NCBI GenBank assembly: GCA_003260325.1
Contig: MOLU01000001.1
Coordinates: forward strand, 124,001-188,000
Source: Candidatus Gracilibacteria bacterium GN02-872
GTDB taxonomy: Bacteria; Patescibacteriota; Gracilibacteria; BD1-5; UBA6164
DNA: 64,000 nt
Reading direction: 5' to 3'
Part shown: positions 38,250 to 48,130 of the stretch, in pieces
Layout: every line of letters begins with the position of its first letter
How positions within the stretch are numbered: the first letter of the stretch is position 1
The notes under the pieces: generated by a model
Seen by the model: only the letters and a program-made list of their open reading frames with translations
Told to the model about the DNA's origin: nothing
The model's database searches: none
Made by a program: the position numbers and the translations under genes

Positions 38250-41204
38250 ATGTTTGTTCACTTGCATAACCATTCACATTATTCGATTTTAGAATGACTC
38301 CCAAAACCAAAAGATTACGTAGAAAAAGCAAAAGAATTATGAATGCCAGCTGTTGCTCTAACAGATACTTCAAACATTCACTGATGTCATGAGCTCTATA
38401 AAGAAGCTTATTATGCGTGAATAAAAGCAATTTTATGAACTGAAATTTTTGTCATCTCAAGTTTAGATTCAAGTGTTTCTCACAAATTGGTTTTGCTAGC
38501 AAAATCTCTAAAATGATATCAAAACATCATTTCTCTGACTTCAAAAGCAAGTTTAGATAATCCTTGAAGACAAGCAAAAATAGATTTTTCAGACATAATA
38601 GAATTGAAAAAAAATTCTCCTGATTTAGAAATAATCTGTCTTTCTGGTCCGATTTCTTGAGAAATTCCTTTTTATATTTTATCTTGAAAAACTGAAGAGC
38701 AAATATTTGAAAAAATAAAAGAATATCAAGAAATTTTCTGAAAAGAAAATTATTTTTTAGAGCTTCTGTATCACGATGACATCCCAAAACAAAACTTTGT
38801 AACTGATGAGCTAATAAAAATTTCAAAAAAATACGAAATTCCAGTTGTTGCCTGCAATAATTGCTATTATATAGAAAAGCAAGATAAAAAAACTCAAGAC
38901 GTAATTATGGCTATGGGAACTGGACACGAAATAGAAAATCCAGACAGACCGACTATGATGAACTGAGACTATTCTTTTTTTACAGAAGAGGAAATGCAAG
39001 CACTTTTCTGATTTATTCCTGAAGCTTTGGAAAATACTGTAAAAATAGCTGAAATGGTTGATATAAAAATCGAAACTTGATGAATCCTTATCCCGACTTT
39101 TGAACTTCCTGAAGAACATCAAAAAATATACGAAGAAGCCTTAGAATTCGAAAAAAATGATTATGAAAAATTTTGAATAAAAAAACTAAGTAGTGACGAA
39201 TGGTACCTGAGGTATCTTTCTTTTGCATGATTAAATTGGAGATTTGATACAAATATTTCAAGAGAGATTATTTTTAAACTTGTACAAAAACTTGACAAAC
39301 CAAGCCTAGAAAAAAAACTTACAGAAACTTCTCCTGAGGAACTAAAAGCACTTTCATTAACTTACTATTCTGATGAAAAAAAAGAAATTCTAAAATCTTT
39401 TAGTGAAGATATTCAAAACAAAATTGAAAGACTTGAGTACGAACTTGTCGTAGTCCACGAAATGTGATTTGATGCGTATTTCTTGATAGTTGCTGATTAT
39501 ATAAACTGGGCTAGAAATAACTGAATTCCTGTTTGACCATGAAGAGGTTCTGCTGCCGGAAGCTTGATGGCTTATTTATCGTGAATAACTGATATAAACC
39601 CACTACCATACAAACTACTTTTTGAAAGATTTCTAAATCCAGCCAGAGTTTCGATGCCAGATATAGACACCGATTTTGCTGATACTTGAAGAGATAAAGT
39701 TGTAGAATATTGTAGAAATAAATACTGAGCCGATCACGTAGCTCAAATATGTACTTTTTGAACATTTGCAGCGAGAGCTGCAGTAAAAGACGTTTGAAGA
39801 GTTATGTGAATTCCTTTTGCTGAAATGAATAATCTAGCAAAACTAATTCCTGAAAAACCTTGAACAAAGCTAAGATGAGCCTTGGAAGATAGTATTGAAT
39901 TTAAAGAAGCTTATGAGACAAATCCAAAATACAAAGAAATAATTGACAATGCATTAAAAATTGAGTGAAATGTTAGACAAATCTGAGTTCATGCTTGTGC
40001 TGTTATCATAGCACCAAAACCGATGACAAATTTCACAGCTTTACAACATCCACCAAAAGATGCAGAGTCAATAGTTACGCAATACAGTGCTTATCCTTTG
40101 GAAGATTTATGACTTTTAAAAATGGACTTCCTTTGACTTAGAAACTTGACAATTATAAAAAGAGCTCAAGAAATCATAAAAAATAATAAATGAGTTGATG
40201 TAGATATTTTAAAAATAGATTTAAATGAAAGACAAGTTTTAGATATTTTTTGTGCTTGAGACACAACTTGAGTTTTCCAATTTGAATCTGACTGAATGAG
40301 AATTGAAACAAAAGAATATTCTTATGAAGAAAAACTTTTAAAAGAAAAAGAAATTCTTTGAATTTTTGTTTCTGGTCATCCACTTGACTGATTAAAAACT
40401 TATTGTGCAAAAAGAAGTAGAAACACAAAAAAGATGAAAATGAATTTTGAAAAGCTTCTAGAAATAGATAAAAAAGAAAATCCAGAAAAATATTTACCAG
40501 AAAACCCTTCTCAAGAAAACTCTGAAAATCCAGCAAAAAAAGAATTTAAAGAAGAAATAGTTCAAACTGTCTGATATATCACAGACTACAGAAAGGTAGT
40601 AACAAAAACTTGAAAAACGATGTGATTTTTAAAATGCGAATGATTTGATTTTGATTTCGAAGTCGTGATTTTCCCAAAGGACATAGAAAAATATGCAGAG
40701 AAACTAGATTCTAACTTAGTTGTAATCGTAACTTGATGACTTGATATAAATTTTGAATACAAAAGGAAATCTATAAGAGCAAAAGAATTAAAAATAACAT
40801 CTATTTCGATGATTCGTGAGCAAGCCAGAGATTTAGGTATTTTTGATTGAAGTAGAAGATTTATAAATAATGAATTAAATGCTATAAAAGATGAAGATGA
40901 ATCCATAGGAGAAGAAAAAATAAAAAATAATTCTGAAAAATATTCTGTTTTGCCTGAAAATTTTGATGAAAAACTTGAAAAAGAAATTTCTGAAAATAAA
41001 TGAATAGAAATTCAAGAATTTATTGTAAATATTCCTCCAATAGCCAAAAAAGAAGATTTATTTGATTTTAAAGACTTTTTACAAAAACAAGAAATTTGAG
41101 AAATAAAAATAATTCTTGATCTTCGCGGACAAAAAAAAGATACAAATATTTCTATAAAAAATTTAGGAAATTTAAAAAATTGGATTTGAGAAAAATGGTG
41201 ATAA
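38250..41204 (+). CDS. dnaE: DNA polymerase III alpha subunit, fingers domain apparently missing
   Basis: The frame codes 984 residues, shorter than usual DnaE (about 1,100-1,200). Residues 1-265 are the PHP domain ([13 protein letters not shown]). The palm shows both catalytic motifs, MPDIDTDF near 470 and LKMDFLGLRNL near 625, and [11 protein letters not shown]. After GVFQFESDGMR (about 676-686) the sequence jumps within some 12 residues to [18 protein letters not shown], which in normal DnaE comes only after the fingers and helix-hairpin-helix region. RPGPL and YGFNKSHA-type fingers motifs are absent. The OB-fold and C-terminal part follow. The start is ATG 38250; the nearby ATG at 38240 is in another frame and closes at once. 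Either a defective or specialised polymerase, or an assembly deletion. Confidence 0.85.
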
Positions 41205-41237
41205 AAAAGAACTAACTATTTAAGTTAGTTTTTTTGT
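41203..41237 (+). terminator. Shared terminator of dnaE and the VanZ-like gene
   Basis: The stem AACTAACT / (A)GTTAGTTT with A run and T run on its two flanks lies between the convergent stops at 41204 and 41220, usable in both directions. Confidence 0.75.
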
Positions 41238-41777
41238 TTTTATTCACAATACTTTAAGCAAATACGCAAAAATCAAAAAACATAAAAATCAACCCATAAA
41301 TCAAACAAAGTTTATCATCATTTCATCTGTTGTGACTGTTTTTCAGATTGTTAAATCAATTAATCACAATAATTTGATAAAAATAAGTTGTAAAATTTCT
41401 ATTCAAATTGCAATTCAAAGCCCTGTTAAAATCACATTTTTTTTATTTTTTATAAATACTGGAAGTAAGAATCATGCAGGAATTAAAAGTAAAAAATGTC
41501 AAATTATAAAATCACTTTGATAATTTAAACCTTGAAATGGCAAAAAATTTATATAAGTTGTAGTAGTTGGAAAAATTCTTTTAATAGGAGAAAATGACAA
41601 AATTACTAAAAATAGCAAGTAAATAAAGCTCAAAGCAAAGAAAAAATGTTGTGTTTTTGAGAAATTTTTATTTCTAGTTAAGTATAAAAACACAAAATAG
41701 CAAATCAAAGCAAAAACAAGAAATTTTACTTGATAGTCATAGTAAAATATGGGAATACTATAGTCATTAAAACGCAT
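41220..41777 (-). CDS. VanZ-like membrane protein
   Basis: The 185-residue protein has four to five hydrophobic helices and the VanZ-type phrase PFQGLNYQSDFIIGHFLLLIPAGFLLP with conserved polar residues, broken up here by a TGA glycine. A GTEIQ-like segment and DEMMINFVGFMGG near the end match the family pattern (E-x-x-Q and D-x-x-x-N). VanZ relatives are linked to teicoplanin tolerance and cell-envelope processes, but their biochemistry is unclear. It is convergent with dnaE and shares the hairpin between them. Confidence 0.75.
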
Positions 41778-41929
41778 AATCCAAAAGTTAATTATAAATT
41801 TTAATATATATTATTGATTATAAGCATTATTTCTCTTTGTCAATTGAAATAGTAGAATTAAAAAACTTTCTATTTACAAAAGCAAAATAAAAATTAAAAT
41901 AATTAGAAATACTTTCTAACAAATTTTTT

Positions 41930-42718
41930 ATGGAAACAATACAAGTCTGAAACTGAAAAAATTTTTTCAAAGTTTTGCCTGAAAGATGATGAATCCTGTA
42001 TTCTTTGGTTTTAAATTGAAAAGAAATACTTTTCCAAGAAATGCTTGAAGAAACTCTTTTTGACAAAAACAAAAGTGTCAGATGAGGAATCCCACTTATG
42101 TTTCCAAATGCTTGACCATTAAAGCAAGAAGAAATAAAAAAACTTGGTTACCAGATGCCTCAACACTGAGTTTTTAGAAATAATTGTTGGAAAGTGAAAG
42201 AAACTTGAAAAGATTTTTTGGAACTCTATTTTGATGAATCAATGCAAGATTTTGAAAACAAAATTCCTTTTAAATTTGAAGCTTTTTTAAAATATAAATT
42301 AACAGAAAATTCTTTAAAAATTTCTCTAAAAATCCAAAACAACGACAAAAAAGATTTTGCTTTTTCGCACTGATTTCATCCTTATTTTGCTGTTCCTGAT
42401 TCAAAAAAGAGTGAAATAATTTGGCAAGAAAACTTGGCAAAAACTATTATTGACAAATCTGAAATCTGGCAAAACGACTGAACTATAAGCATTGATTTAC
42501 CAAAAAATTGATTAAATTTTGAAATTAAAGCTATCTGAAAAATATGTCTAAATTATAGTTCTGATTTTTCTAAATTTTGGATTTGGTCAATGAAAGACAA
42601 AGCATTTGTTTGCATAGAACCTGTAGTTTGAGATGAGTGAAATATTGTCAAGAATCCAATTATTTTGGAACCAAAAGAAAAATTTGAAAGTTTTTTTGAA
42701 ATAAAATTAGAAAGTTAG
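41930..42718 (+). CDS. Aldose 1-epimerase / hexose-6-phosphate mutarotase family protein
   Basis: The 262-residue protein matches the galactose mutarotase superfamily: RGGIPLMFPNAGP, MPQHGVFRNN, SHGFHPYFAVPD (catalytic His) and VCIEPVVGDEGN (general base Glu). Many glycines in these motifs are TGA. It interconverts alpha and beta forms of a sugar or sugar phosphate. The start is ATG 41930, since an in-frame TAA lies 30 bases upstream. There are no other sugar genes next to it. The preceding 152 bases separate it from the divergent VanZ-like gene. Confidence 0.85.
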
Positions 42719-42764
42719 TTTCTCGTTTAAAAATATTTAATTATCGAAAAACAATAAAAAATAT

Positions 42765-42792
42765 TTGACAAAAAATATTAGAATGATATAAT
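42765..42792 (+). promoter_or_regulatory. Promoter of the DUF2975-HTH pair
   Basis: Perfect TTGACA (42765-42770) and TATAAT (42787-42792) with a 16-base spacer; the start codon is at 42841. Confidence 0.85.
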
Positions 42793-42840
42793 TATATTAC
42801 AAAGTTATAACTTCTAAATTTTATTTTTTAAATATTTTTT

Positions 42841-43302
42841 ATGAAAAAAGAAAGATTTGAATGAATAATGTTTTCAGTAAAGATGATGAATATAATCTTA
42901 ATTCTCGGTATAATAACAGCAATCTGAGCTTTGTGGTATTTTTGATGAGACGTAGTTTTTGAGCATTTACTAAAAAAATTTAGGTTTTACTCAAAAATTT
43001 CAAAAGATTATTTGTGGATAATTTGAAGTTTTTATTTAGTTTTGCTTTTTGTTTATTATTTCGTTCTTGTACACTTTCTCTGAAAAACTCTTAAAAATAT
43101 AAATAATTGAACTATTTTAGATAACAAAAACCTTATAAATATTTTATTTATTTTGTATTTACTTTTCCCTATAATTTCATATTGAATTATTTCTATTGCA
43201 AGTATATTATTTACTTGGATTTTATATGAAATTATTAAGTTTTGAATGATAAAAAAAGTAGAAAAAGATAAACTTGAGGAAGAATCAAAATTAACTATTT
43301 AA
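42841..43302 (+). CDS. DUF2975-like four-helix membrane protein
   Basis: The 153-residue product has four hydrophobic helices and a short charged C-terminal tail (KKVEKDKLEEESKL). The size, helix layout and direct pairing with a small Cro/C1-type regulator match the DUF2975 (YoaS-YozG-like) gene pairs. Its function is not known; such pairs are thought to act in membrane stress or signalling. The stop is 6 bases before the regulator's start, so the two are cotranscribed. Confidence 0.7.
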
Positions 43303-43308
43303 AAAATT

Positions 43309-43524
43309 ATGAAAAAAATAATTATAAATCTCGATGTAATGCTTGCTAAAAGGAAAATGAAACTTATGGATTTATCAGAAAAAATATGAATTACTCAAGC
43401 AAATTTATCTATTTTAAAACAATGAAAAGCAAAAGCAATTCGTTTTTCTACACTTTTAGCTATTTGTGAAGCTTTAGATTGCGAACCTTGAGATATTTTA
43501 TGAATTGAAGATGAAAAAGACTAG
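43309..43524 (+). CDS. Small Cro/C1-type (YozG-like) regulator
   Basis: The 71-residue protein is a bare helix-turn-helix domain: MDLSEKIGITQANLSILKQGKA is the HTH, and ALDCEPGDILGIEDE the closing helix and tail. Lengths and the ending D-E-P-G-D-I-L-G are characteristic of the YozG family (XRE). It probably binds DNA and may regulate its own operon with the DUF2975-like membrane partner just upstream. A terminator overlaps the stop codon. Confidence 0.85.
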
Positions 43525-43549
43525 TTTTTAAAAACTAGTCTTTTTTTAA
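43519..43549 (+). terminator. Terminator between the HTH gene and def
   Basis: The stem GACTAGTTTTT / AAAAACTAGTC is nearly loopless and is followed by seven Ts. It ends on the stop of the convergent def gene. Confidence 0.85.
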
Positions 43550-44013
43550 GTCAAATAATCTATAAATAAAATTCAATTTAAGTGATCAATTTCATGTTGA
43601 ACAATTCTTGCTGAAAGTCAACTCAAAACCAAAGTTTTTTTAGACTTTTTTTCATCAATATAATTTACTTTTATACTTTCATATCTCTTAACTTTTCCTT
43701 TTTGTCAAGGTAAAGAAAGACATCATTCTTCATCAATAAGCATATTTTCAGAGTGTTCAATTATTTCAGGATTTATCATAATAATCGTTTTGAAGCTATC
43801 ATCATCCCGATTTTTTAGTAAACTAACAATAATAACTCTTGTTGAAAATCAAACTTGCGGTGCAGCAAGACCAACTCAACCATTTTTTGGATTTTTTATG
43901 TATTTTAACATTTCTTTTCATAGTTTTATTGCTTCATTTAATTCTGCTGTTTTCACTTCTGGAGCAACTGTTCTAAGTATTTTATTATCTTTTCCTGTTT
44001 CTATTTTTAGCAT
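43546..44013 (-). CDS. def: Peptide deformylase
   Basis: The 155-residue enzyme removes the formyl group from new proteins. All three family motifs are present: GVGLAAPQVG, EGCLSLPG (metal-binding Cys) and QHEIDHLNG (two metal-binding His and the catalytic Glu). Five of the motif glycines are TGA, which is one of the clearest proofs of code 25 in this window. Start ATG at 44013 is preceded by the 216-base gap to the imported glycosidase gene. Confidence 0.95.
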
Positions 44014-44217
44014 TTTTTTGAAATTTATCTTTTTAATTATTCCTTATTATAAGTTATAATTTTTATTTTTCAAGTTTAAAAATATTTGTAGATGAAATAT
44101 ATAAATAATCAATTAAAAAAATTTTTTAAATTTTGAAATAATTATAATCTATTTTGCTAAGAGTAGTAAAGAATTTTTTACTTTATTTCTTAGTAAGTTA
44201 ATCAATTTCTTTTCAAA

Positions 44218-44223
44218 AAGGAG
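44218..44223 (+). promoter_or_regulatory. Strong Shine-Dalgarno site, unusual here
   Basis: AAGGAG lies 6 bases before the ATG at 44230. Almost all other genes in the window have plain A/T leaders without such a site, so this one supports a foreign origin of the gene it serves. Confidence 0.8.
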
Positions 44224-44229
44224 AAAAAA

Positions 44230-45033
44230 ATGTTAAAACTTAAACAATTAGCACTTAGTTTTGTGTTTTTGTTTCTTTCTTTTGCTTCTATAGCTCAAGA
44301 AAATCCTATGGGACTAGTTGCTGGAGCTAGTGCTGCATTAGTGGCTAGTCAATATGATCTTATAGATAGGGCTAATGGTGTTTATTTATATGCTAATAAA
44401 TCAAGAACTGTTTTTGTTCAGCTTACTGACTTGAGAAAGGCTAGTCTTGAAAATGCATATGAACAGAAAACAAGGAATACAAATTCCTTTAATCGTAAAC
44501 AAATAAACTCTTTTGCCAAAGGAAATTATTTCTCTGTTATAAATGGTGTTCACTTTGACTATTCAAAAAACCCAACAACCATATCTTTCCCTTTTACTCC
44601 TGATGGAGTTTACTGGGGTAGTAGAAATGAAAATAACAGGGCATTATGTGTAAAGTCAAATAATGTTGCTACTGTGGAACTAACAGGTACAGGAACTCCA
44701 AATTATTCTTATGCTTGTAAATTTTCTGTTATCCTTCTGCACCCTGATGTAGATAAAGGAAAGAAAGTTTCTAAGGGTAGAACTTATATTGATGTTCCTA
44801 GTAAAAATAACCATTTTGTTTTGTTTTTTGTTACAAAAAATAGAACACAAGGAGAGATGGAAGCTATAGCAAACTTATGGGGTGTTCCTAAACAAAGACT
44901 CATAATGGGTGATGGAAGTGGTTCTAGTCAGTATTATGGGAAAAACTATAGATTATTTGGTAATGCAGGAGCAAACTCAGGACCAGATAATAGAACTATT
45001 CCTCATGCTATAGTTACTAAATTAGGAAGGTAG
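44230..45033 (+). CDS. Secreted NAGPA-like phosphodiester glycosidase, probably imported
   Basis: The 267-residue protein has a signal peptide (LALSFVFLFLSFASIA/QE) whose AQ cleavage site is typical of Bacteroidota. The body matches the phosphodiester glycosidase (NAGPA, DUF2233) pattern: YFSVINGVHFD for the N-G-x-F box, LIMGDGSGSSQYY for DGGGS-SQ and DNRTIPHAIV at the end. Such enzymes split sugar-phosphate diesters outside the cell. The frame uses no TGA codon at all for about 25 glycines and has a strong AAGGAG site; neighbouring genes use TGA freely. These signs point to recent transfer from an organism with the standard code, perhaps the host. Enzyme class is inferred from motifs only. 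Confidence 0.78.
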   Translation: MLKLKQLALSFVFLFLSFASIAQENPMGLVAGASAALVASQYDLIDRANGVYLYANKSRTVFVQLTDLRKASLENAYEQKTRNTNSFNRKQINSFAKGNYFSVINGVHFDYSKNPTTISFPFTPDGVYWGSRNENNRALCVKSNNVATVELTGTGTPNYSYACKFSVILLHPDVDKGKKVSKGRTYIDVPSKNNHFVLFFVTKNRTQGEMEAIANLWGVPKQRLIMGDGSGSSQYYGKNYRLFGNAGANSGPDNRTIPHAIVTKLGR

Positions 45034-45127
45034 TTTTAACCAAAAACCAGCTACATTTTGTAGCTGGTTTTTTTCTAACTAAACCTTCAACAAGTAAGAA
45101 ATATAGTGAGCCCAAATAAGAAACTAA
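45024..45127 (+). repeat. 104-bp direct repeat, copy 1
   Basis: This copy spans the last codons of the glycosidase gene, its terminator and the C-terminal codons of the convergent membrane protein. It matches 45748-45851 with only a handful of mismatches, offset 724. Confidence 0.85.
45044..45074 (+). terminator. Terminator of the glycosidase gene
   Basis: The stem AACCAGCTAC / GTAGCTGGTT with loop ATTTT is followed by seven Ts. The same hairpin recurs at about 45768-45798 within the second repeat copy. Confidence 0.85.
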
Positions 45128-45680
45128 CAAATATGAATAAAGTATTTCATATAAGTATTTTAGTTAGGTCTTTTTTTGAGTCATGTTTATCAGTTAGAGT
45201 ACTTCATATAAGAACAGAAAAGGCTCAAATAAGAGGAATAAATCTGAAGAATATGTAGAAAAACTTAGGGAAATTGTAATTTAATTTTTTAAAAAATATT
45301 TTATTTGATAGAAATTTTCATATATAATAAAAGACTAAATCAAGCAAAAATCATATAAAAATACCAAAAGCATATAAAAATATCCAGTGAAAAATAGTTG
45401 CTGAGTAAGCTATATTTACATCTCAAAAATATCACCATAAATATGAATGGGCTAAAAAAGAATGATTTGGTAAAGCATAAAAAACTTCATGTGCAACATA
45501 AAAATGATTTAAACTTGCTTTTTCAGAATACACTAAATTGTATATAAAGTTCCAAAAACTTGATCTGCTTTCATCATGTATAAAATTGTGAAATGATAAG
45601 TATTCTTTGGCTATCAAATCATATGAACTAATCCAATTACCATTTCAATATGCAAAGTCACAAAAAAGCTTGTCTTTCAT
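45075..45680 (-). CDS. Hypothetical multi-helix membrane protein
   Basis: The 201-residue product has a soluble N-terminal half rich in aromatic residues and His (SFHNFIHDESRSSFWNFIY, HFYVAHEVFYALPNH) and three or four hydrophobic helices in the C-terminal half. It contains TGA glycine codons, so unlike its neighbour it is native to code 25. I do not recognise a family. Its C-terminal codons lie inside the 104-bp repeat, and a degraded second copy of those codons is left at about 45790-45860, which suggests loss of a paralogue. Confidence 0.6.
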
Positions 45681-45747
45681 ATTTTTATATTATTTTTTAT
45701 TTTGTATTATTATATTTTAGATTTCACTTAAATCAAGTTTTTTTGGT

Positions 45748-45851
45748 AAGAAGATAGTTTTAACTAAAAACCAGCTACATTTTGTAGCTGGTTTTTTTCT
45801 AACTAAACCTTCAACAAGTAAGAAATATAGTAAGTCCAAATAAGAAACTAA
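45748..45851 (+). repeat. 104-bp direct repeat, copy 2 with gene remnants
   Basis: This copy keeps the glycosidase stop context, the terminator hairpin and, on the minus strand, the C-terminal codons of the membrane protein, but no intact gene on either side. It accounts for most of the 266-base gap before ruvB and looks like the scar of an older tandem duplication. Confidence 0.8.
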
Positions 45852-45946
45852 ATTAACTTACAAATAAATTAATTTCCATAAAAAAATACTTTACAAAAAC
45901 TATTATATCTTTAAAATATTCAAAATAAATTTCTAATTTAAAAAAA

Positions 45947-46957
45947 GTGATAGAATCAAACAAAAACCAAAAATCAAATAGAATTGTTACTCCAAGCGAA
46001 AAAAGTATAGATAAATCTGTTTTTTCAAATGCTTTAAGACCAGAAAAACTTGAAGATTATGTTTGACAAGAATCTATAAAAAAACATCTCAGTGTAGCTA
46101 TTTCATCGTCAAAAATCAGAAAAGAACCTCTTGATCACATTCTTTTTTATTGACCTCCTTGACTTTGAAAAACAACATTATCAAATATAATTTCAAATGA
46201 AATGTGATGAAATTTGAGGTCAACAAGCTGACCAGCAATAGAAAAGCAATCTGATTTAATTAGTATTTTGTCAAATATTGAAGAATGAGATATTTTATTT
46301 ATTGATGAGATTCATAGAATAAAGCCTCAAATTGAGGAAATTCTCTACACTGCAATGGAAGATTTTACAATCGATATAATGGTTTGAAGCGGAACCTGAG
46401 CGCAAAGTGTAAAATTACCTTTAAAAAATTTTACTTTGATTTGAGCCACAACTAGACTTTCTTCACTTTCTTCTCCTCTTAGAGACAGATTTTGAAATAT
46501 TTTAAAGCTTGATTTTTACTGAGAAAAAGATTTAGAAAAAATCATTTCAAACAATTGTTTAAAACTTTGACTTGACTTTCCGAAATTTGTATTAGAAAAT
46601 ATTTCTAAAAAATCTAGATGAACTCCAAGAATAGCAAATAGATTACTAAAAATTGTCAGAGACTATTCTATAATTTGAAAAGATTTGACAAATAAAAAAA
46701 TACTTGAAGAAATATTTTTTGATATATGAATTGATGAACTTTGACTTGATTATTTAGATAAAAAATATTTAAATTTGATTTTGAATAATTTTTCTTGATG
46801 ACCAGTTTGACTCAATACAATCGCATCTTCGATTTGAGAAGAGGAAGCAACAATTGAAGATGTTGTAGAACCATATCTATTACAAATTGGCTTTATAGAG
46901 AGAAGTCCAAGATGAAGAAAAATAACTCCTCTTTGAATTACACATTTAAAAAAATAA
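45947..46957 (+). CDS. ruvB: Holliday junction helicase RuvB
   Basis: The 336-residue AAA+ motor drives branch migration with RuvA. Signatures: [13 protein letters not shown], Walker A YGPPGLGKTTL, Walker [27 protein letters not shown] (sensor 1 and arginine finger) and the winged-helix C-terminus SPRGRKITPLG. Most glycines are TGA. No ATG precedes the conserved part; GTG at 45947 is the likely start, since an in-frame TAA lies about 20 bases upstream. The next gene starts 3 bases after the stop, so ruvB heads an operon with the kinase-CYTH and FemAB genes. Confidence 0.93.
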
Positions 46958-46960
46958 TTT

Positions 46961-48124
46961 ATGAAAAAAGTTGAAACATTTACTTTAAGTGAATGAATAG
47001 AAAAAGCAATTCAAGATATTTCTGAAAAAATGACTTCAAAAAAAGTTTTTGTTATACTTGTTGCTTGATGAACAGCTTCTGGAAAAACTTCTGCTGTAGC
47101 TCAAAAACTAAATGATTTTTTTTCTGATTCTCAGATTTTATCAATGGACAATTATTACAAATGAAAAAAGTTTGTAGAAGAAAACAATCTAAACTTTGAC
47201 CAACCAGAAGCTTTGGATTTAGAATTATTTTTTAAAAATTTAAAAGATTTAAAATCTGGAAAAACTGTCAAAACTCCCGAATACGATTTCAAAAATTCAA
47301 AACCGATATTTGATAAACTGACTATAAAGCCAAGTAAAATAATTATCGTTGAATGACTTTTTGCATTGAACGAAAAAATTATAGAATTGTGAGATTATAA
47401 AATATTTGTAGAATTGTGAGTACATAGCCAAATTCTCAGAAGACTTTTCAGAGATGTTGACAGAACTTGAGAAAAACCAAGAGTTATTTTAAATTATTTT
47501 TTGGATGTAGTTTGGCAAATGCATAAAAAGTACATCGAACCAACGAGAAAATACGCAGATATCGTTTTATTAAACGATTACACAGCTTCTATCGAATCAA
47601 AAAACGCAAAATTAAAAGAAGACAGAATAAAATACAAAATTTCAATTCCAAATATAAAAGAAAAATTATGAGAAATAATTTACAGACTTGGTTGAGTCTA
47701 TGTTTGAAAAATGTCTCAAACTGATTATTTTTTTGACCCAGCCTGAGATTATAAAGAAACTTGAGAATTGATGATAATCAGAAGAATATGATTTGATAGA
47801 TACTTTTTTATGTACTTTTGACCTGATGATAAAAAAACAAAACATGATGACAGGTATACAATGAAATTTTTTACAGATTACTATACCTTAGCCAATTTTA
47901 AAGATATATATCAAAAAAATTATGTAGAAGTTTCAAAACTAAGAAGATCTTTTTATATTTGATGAGTTTTGGTTTGTTTAGATGAAATCGAGTGATGAGA
48001 TCAGTATTTAACTTTTAAATTTGACTGAAAAAATAAAAGAGAAATTATTGTTGAAATACTTGAAAGACTTGGAATTGATCCGCTTTCTGGGATTGACAAA
48101 ACTTATTTTCAATTACTAAAATAA
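46961..48124 (+). CDS. Uridine kinase-like / CYTH domain fusion
   Basis: This 387-residue protein joins two domains. Residues 1-210 form a P-loop kinase of the uridine kinase/PRK family: VAGGTASGKTS, SMDNYYKG, FDQPEALDL, VEGLFAL and RRLFRDVDRTGEKPR. Residues about 220-387 are a CYTH (triphosphate tunnel) domain with charged strands such as ELMIIRRIGFD, KTKHDDRYTMKFF, SKLRRSFYIGGVLVCLDEIEG and YLTFKFDG. The same fusion is known from plant TTM1/TTM2 proteins and some bacteria. It may bind or hydrolyse a tri- or polyphosphate, with the kinase part modulating or using it (inference). It is 3 bases after ruvB and 6 before the FemAB gene. Confidence 0.85.
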
Positions 48125-48130
48125 AAAAAT

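Noticed and set aside
43790..44059. Plus-strand 89-residue frame
   Set aside because: Antisense to def, which has all three deformylase motifs on the minus strand.
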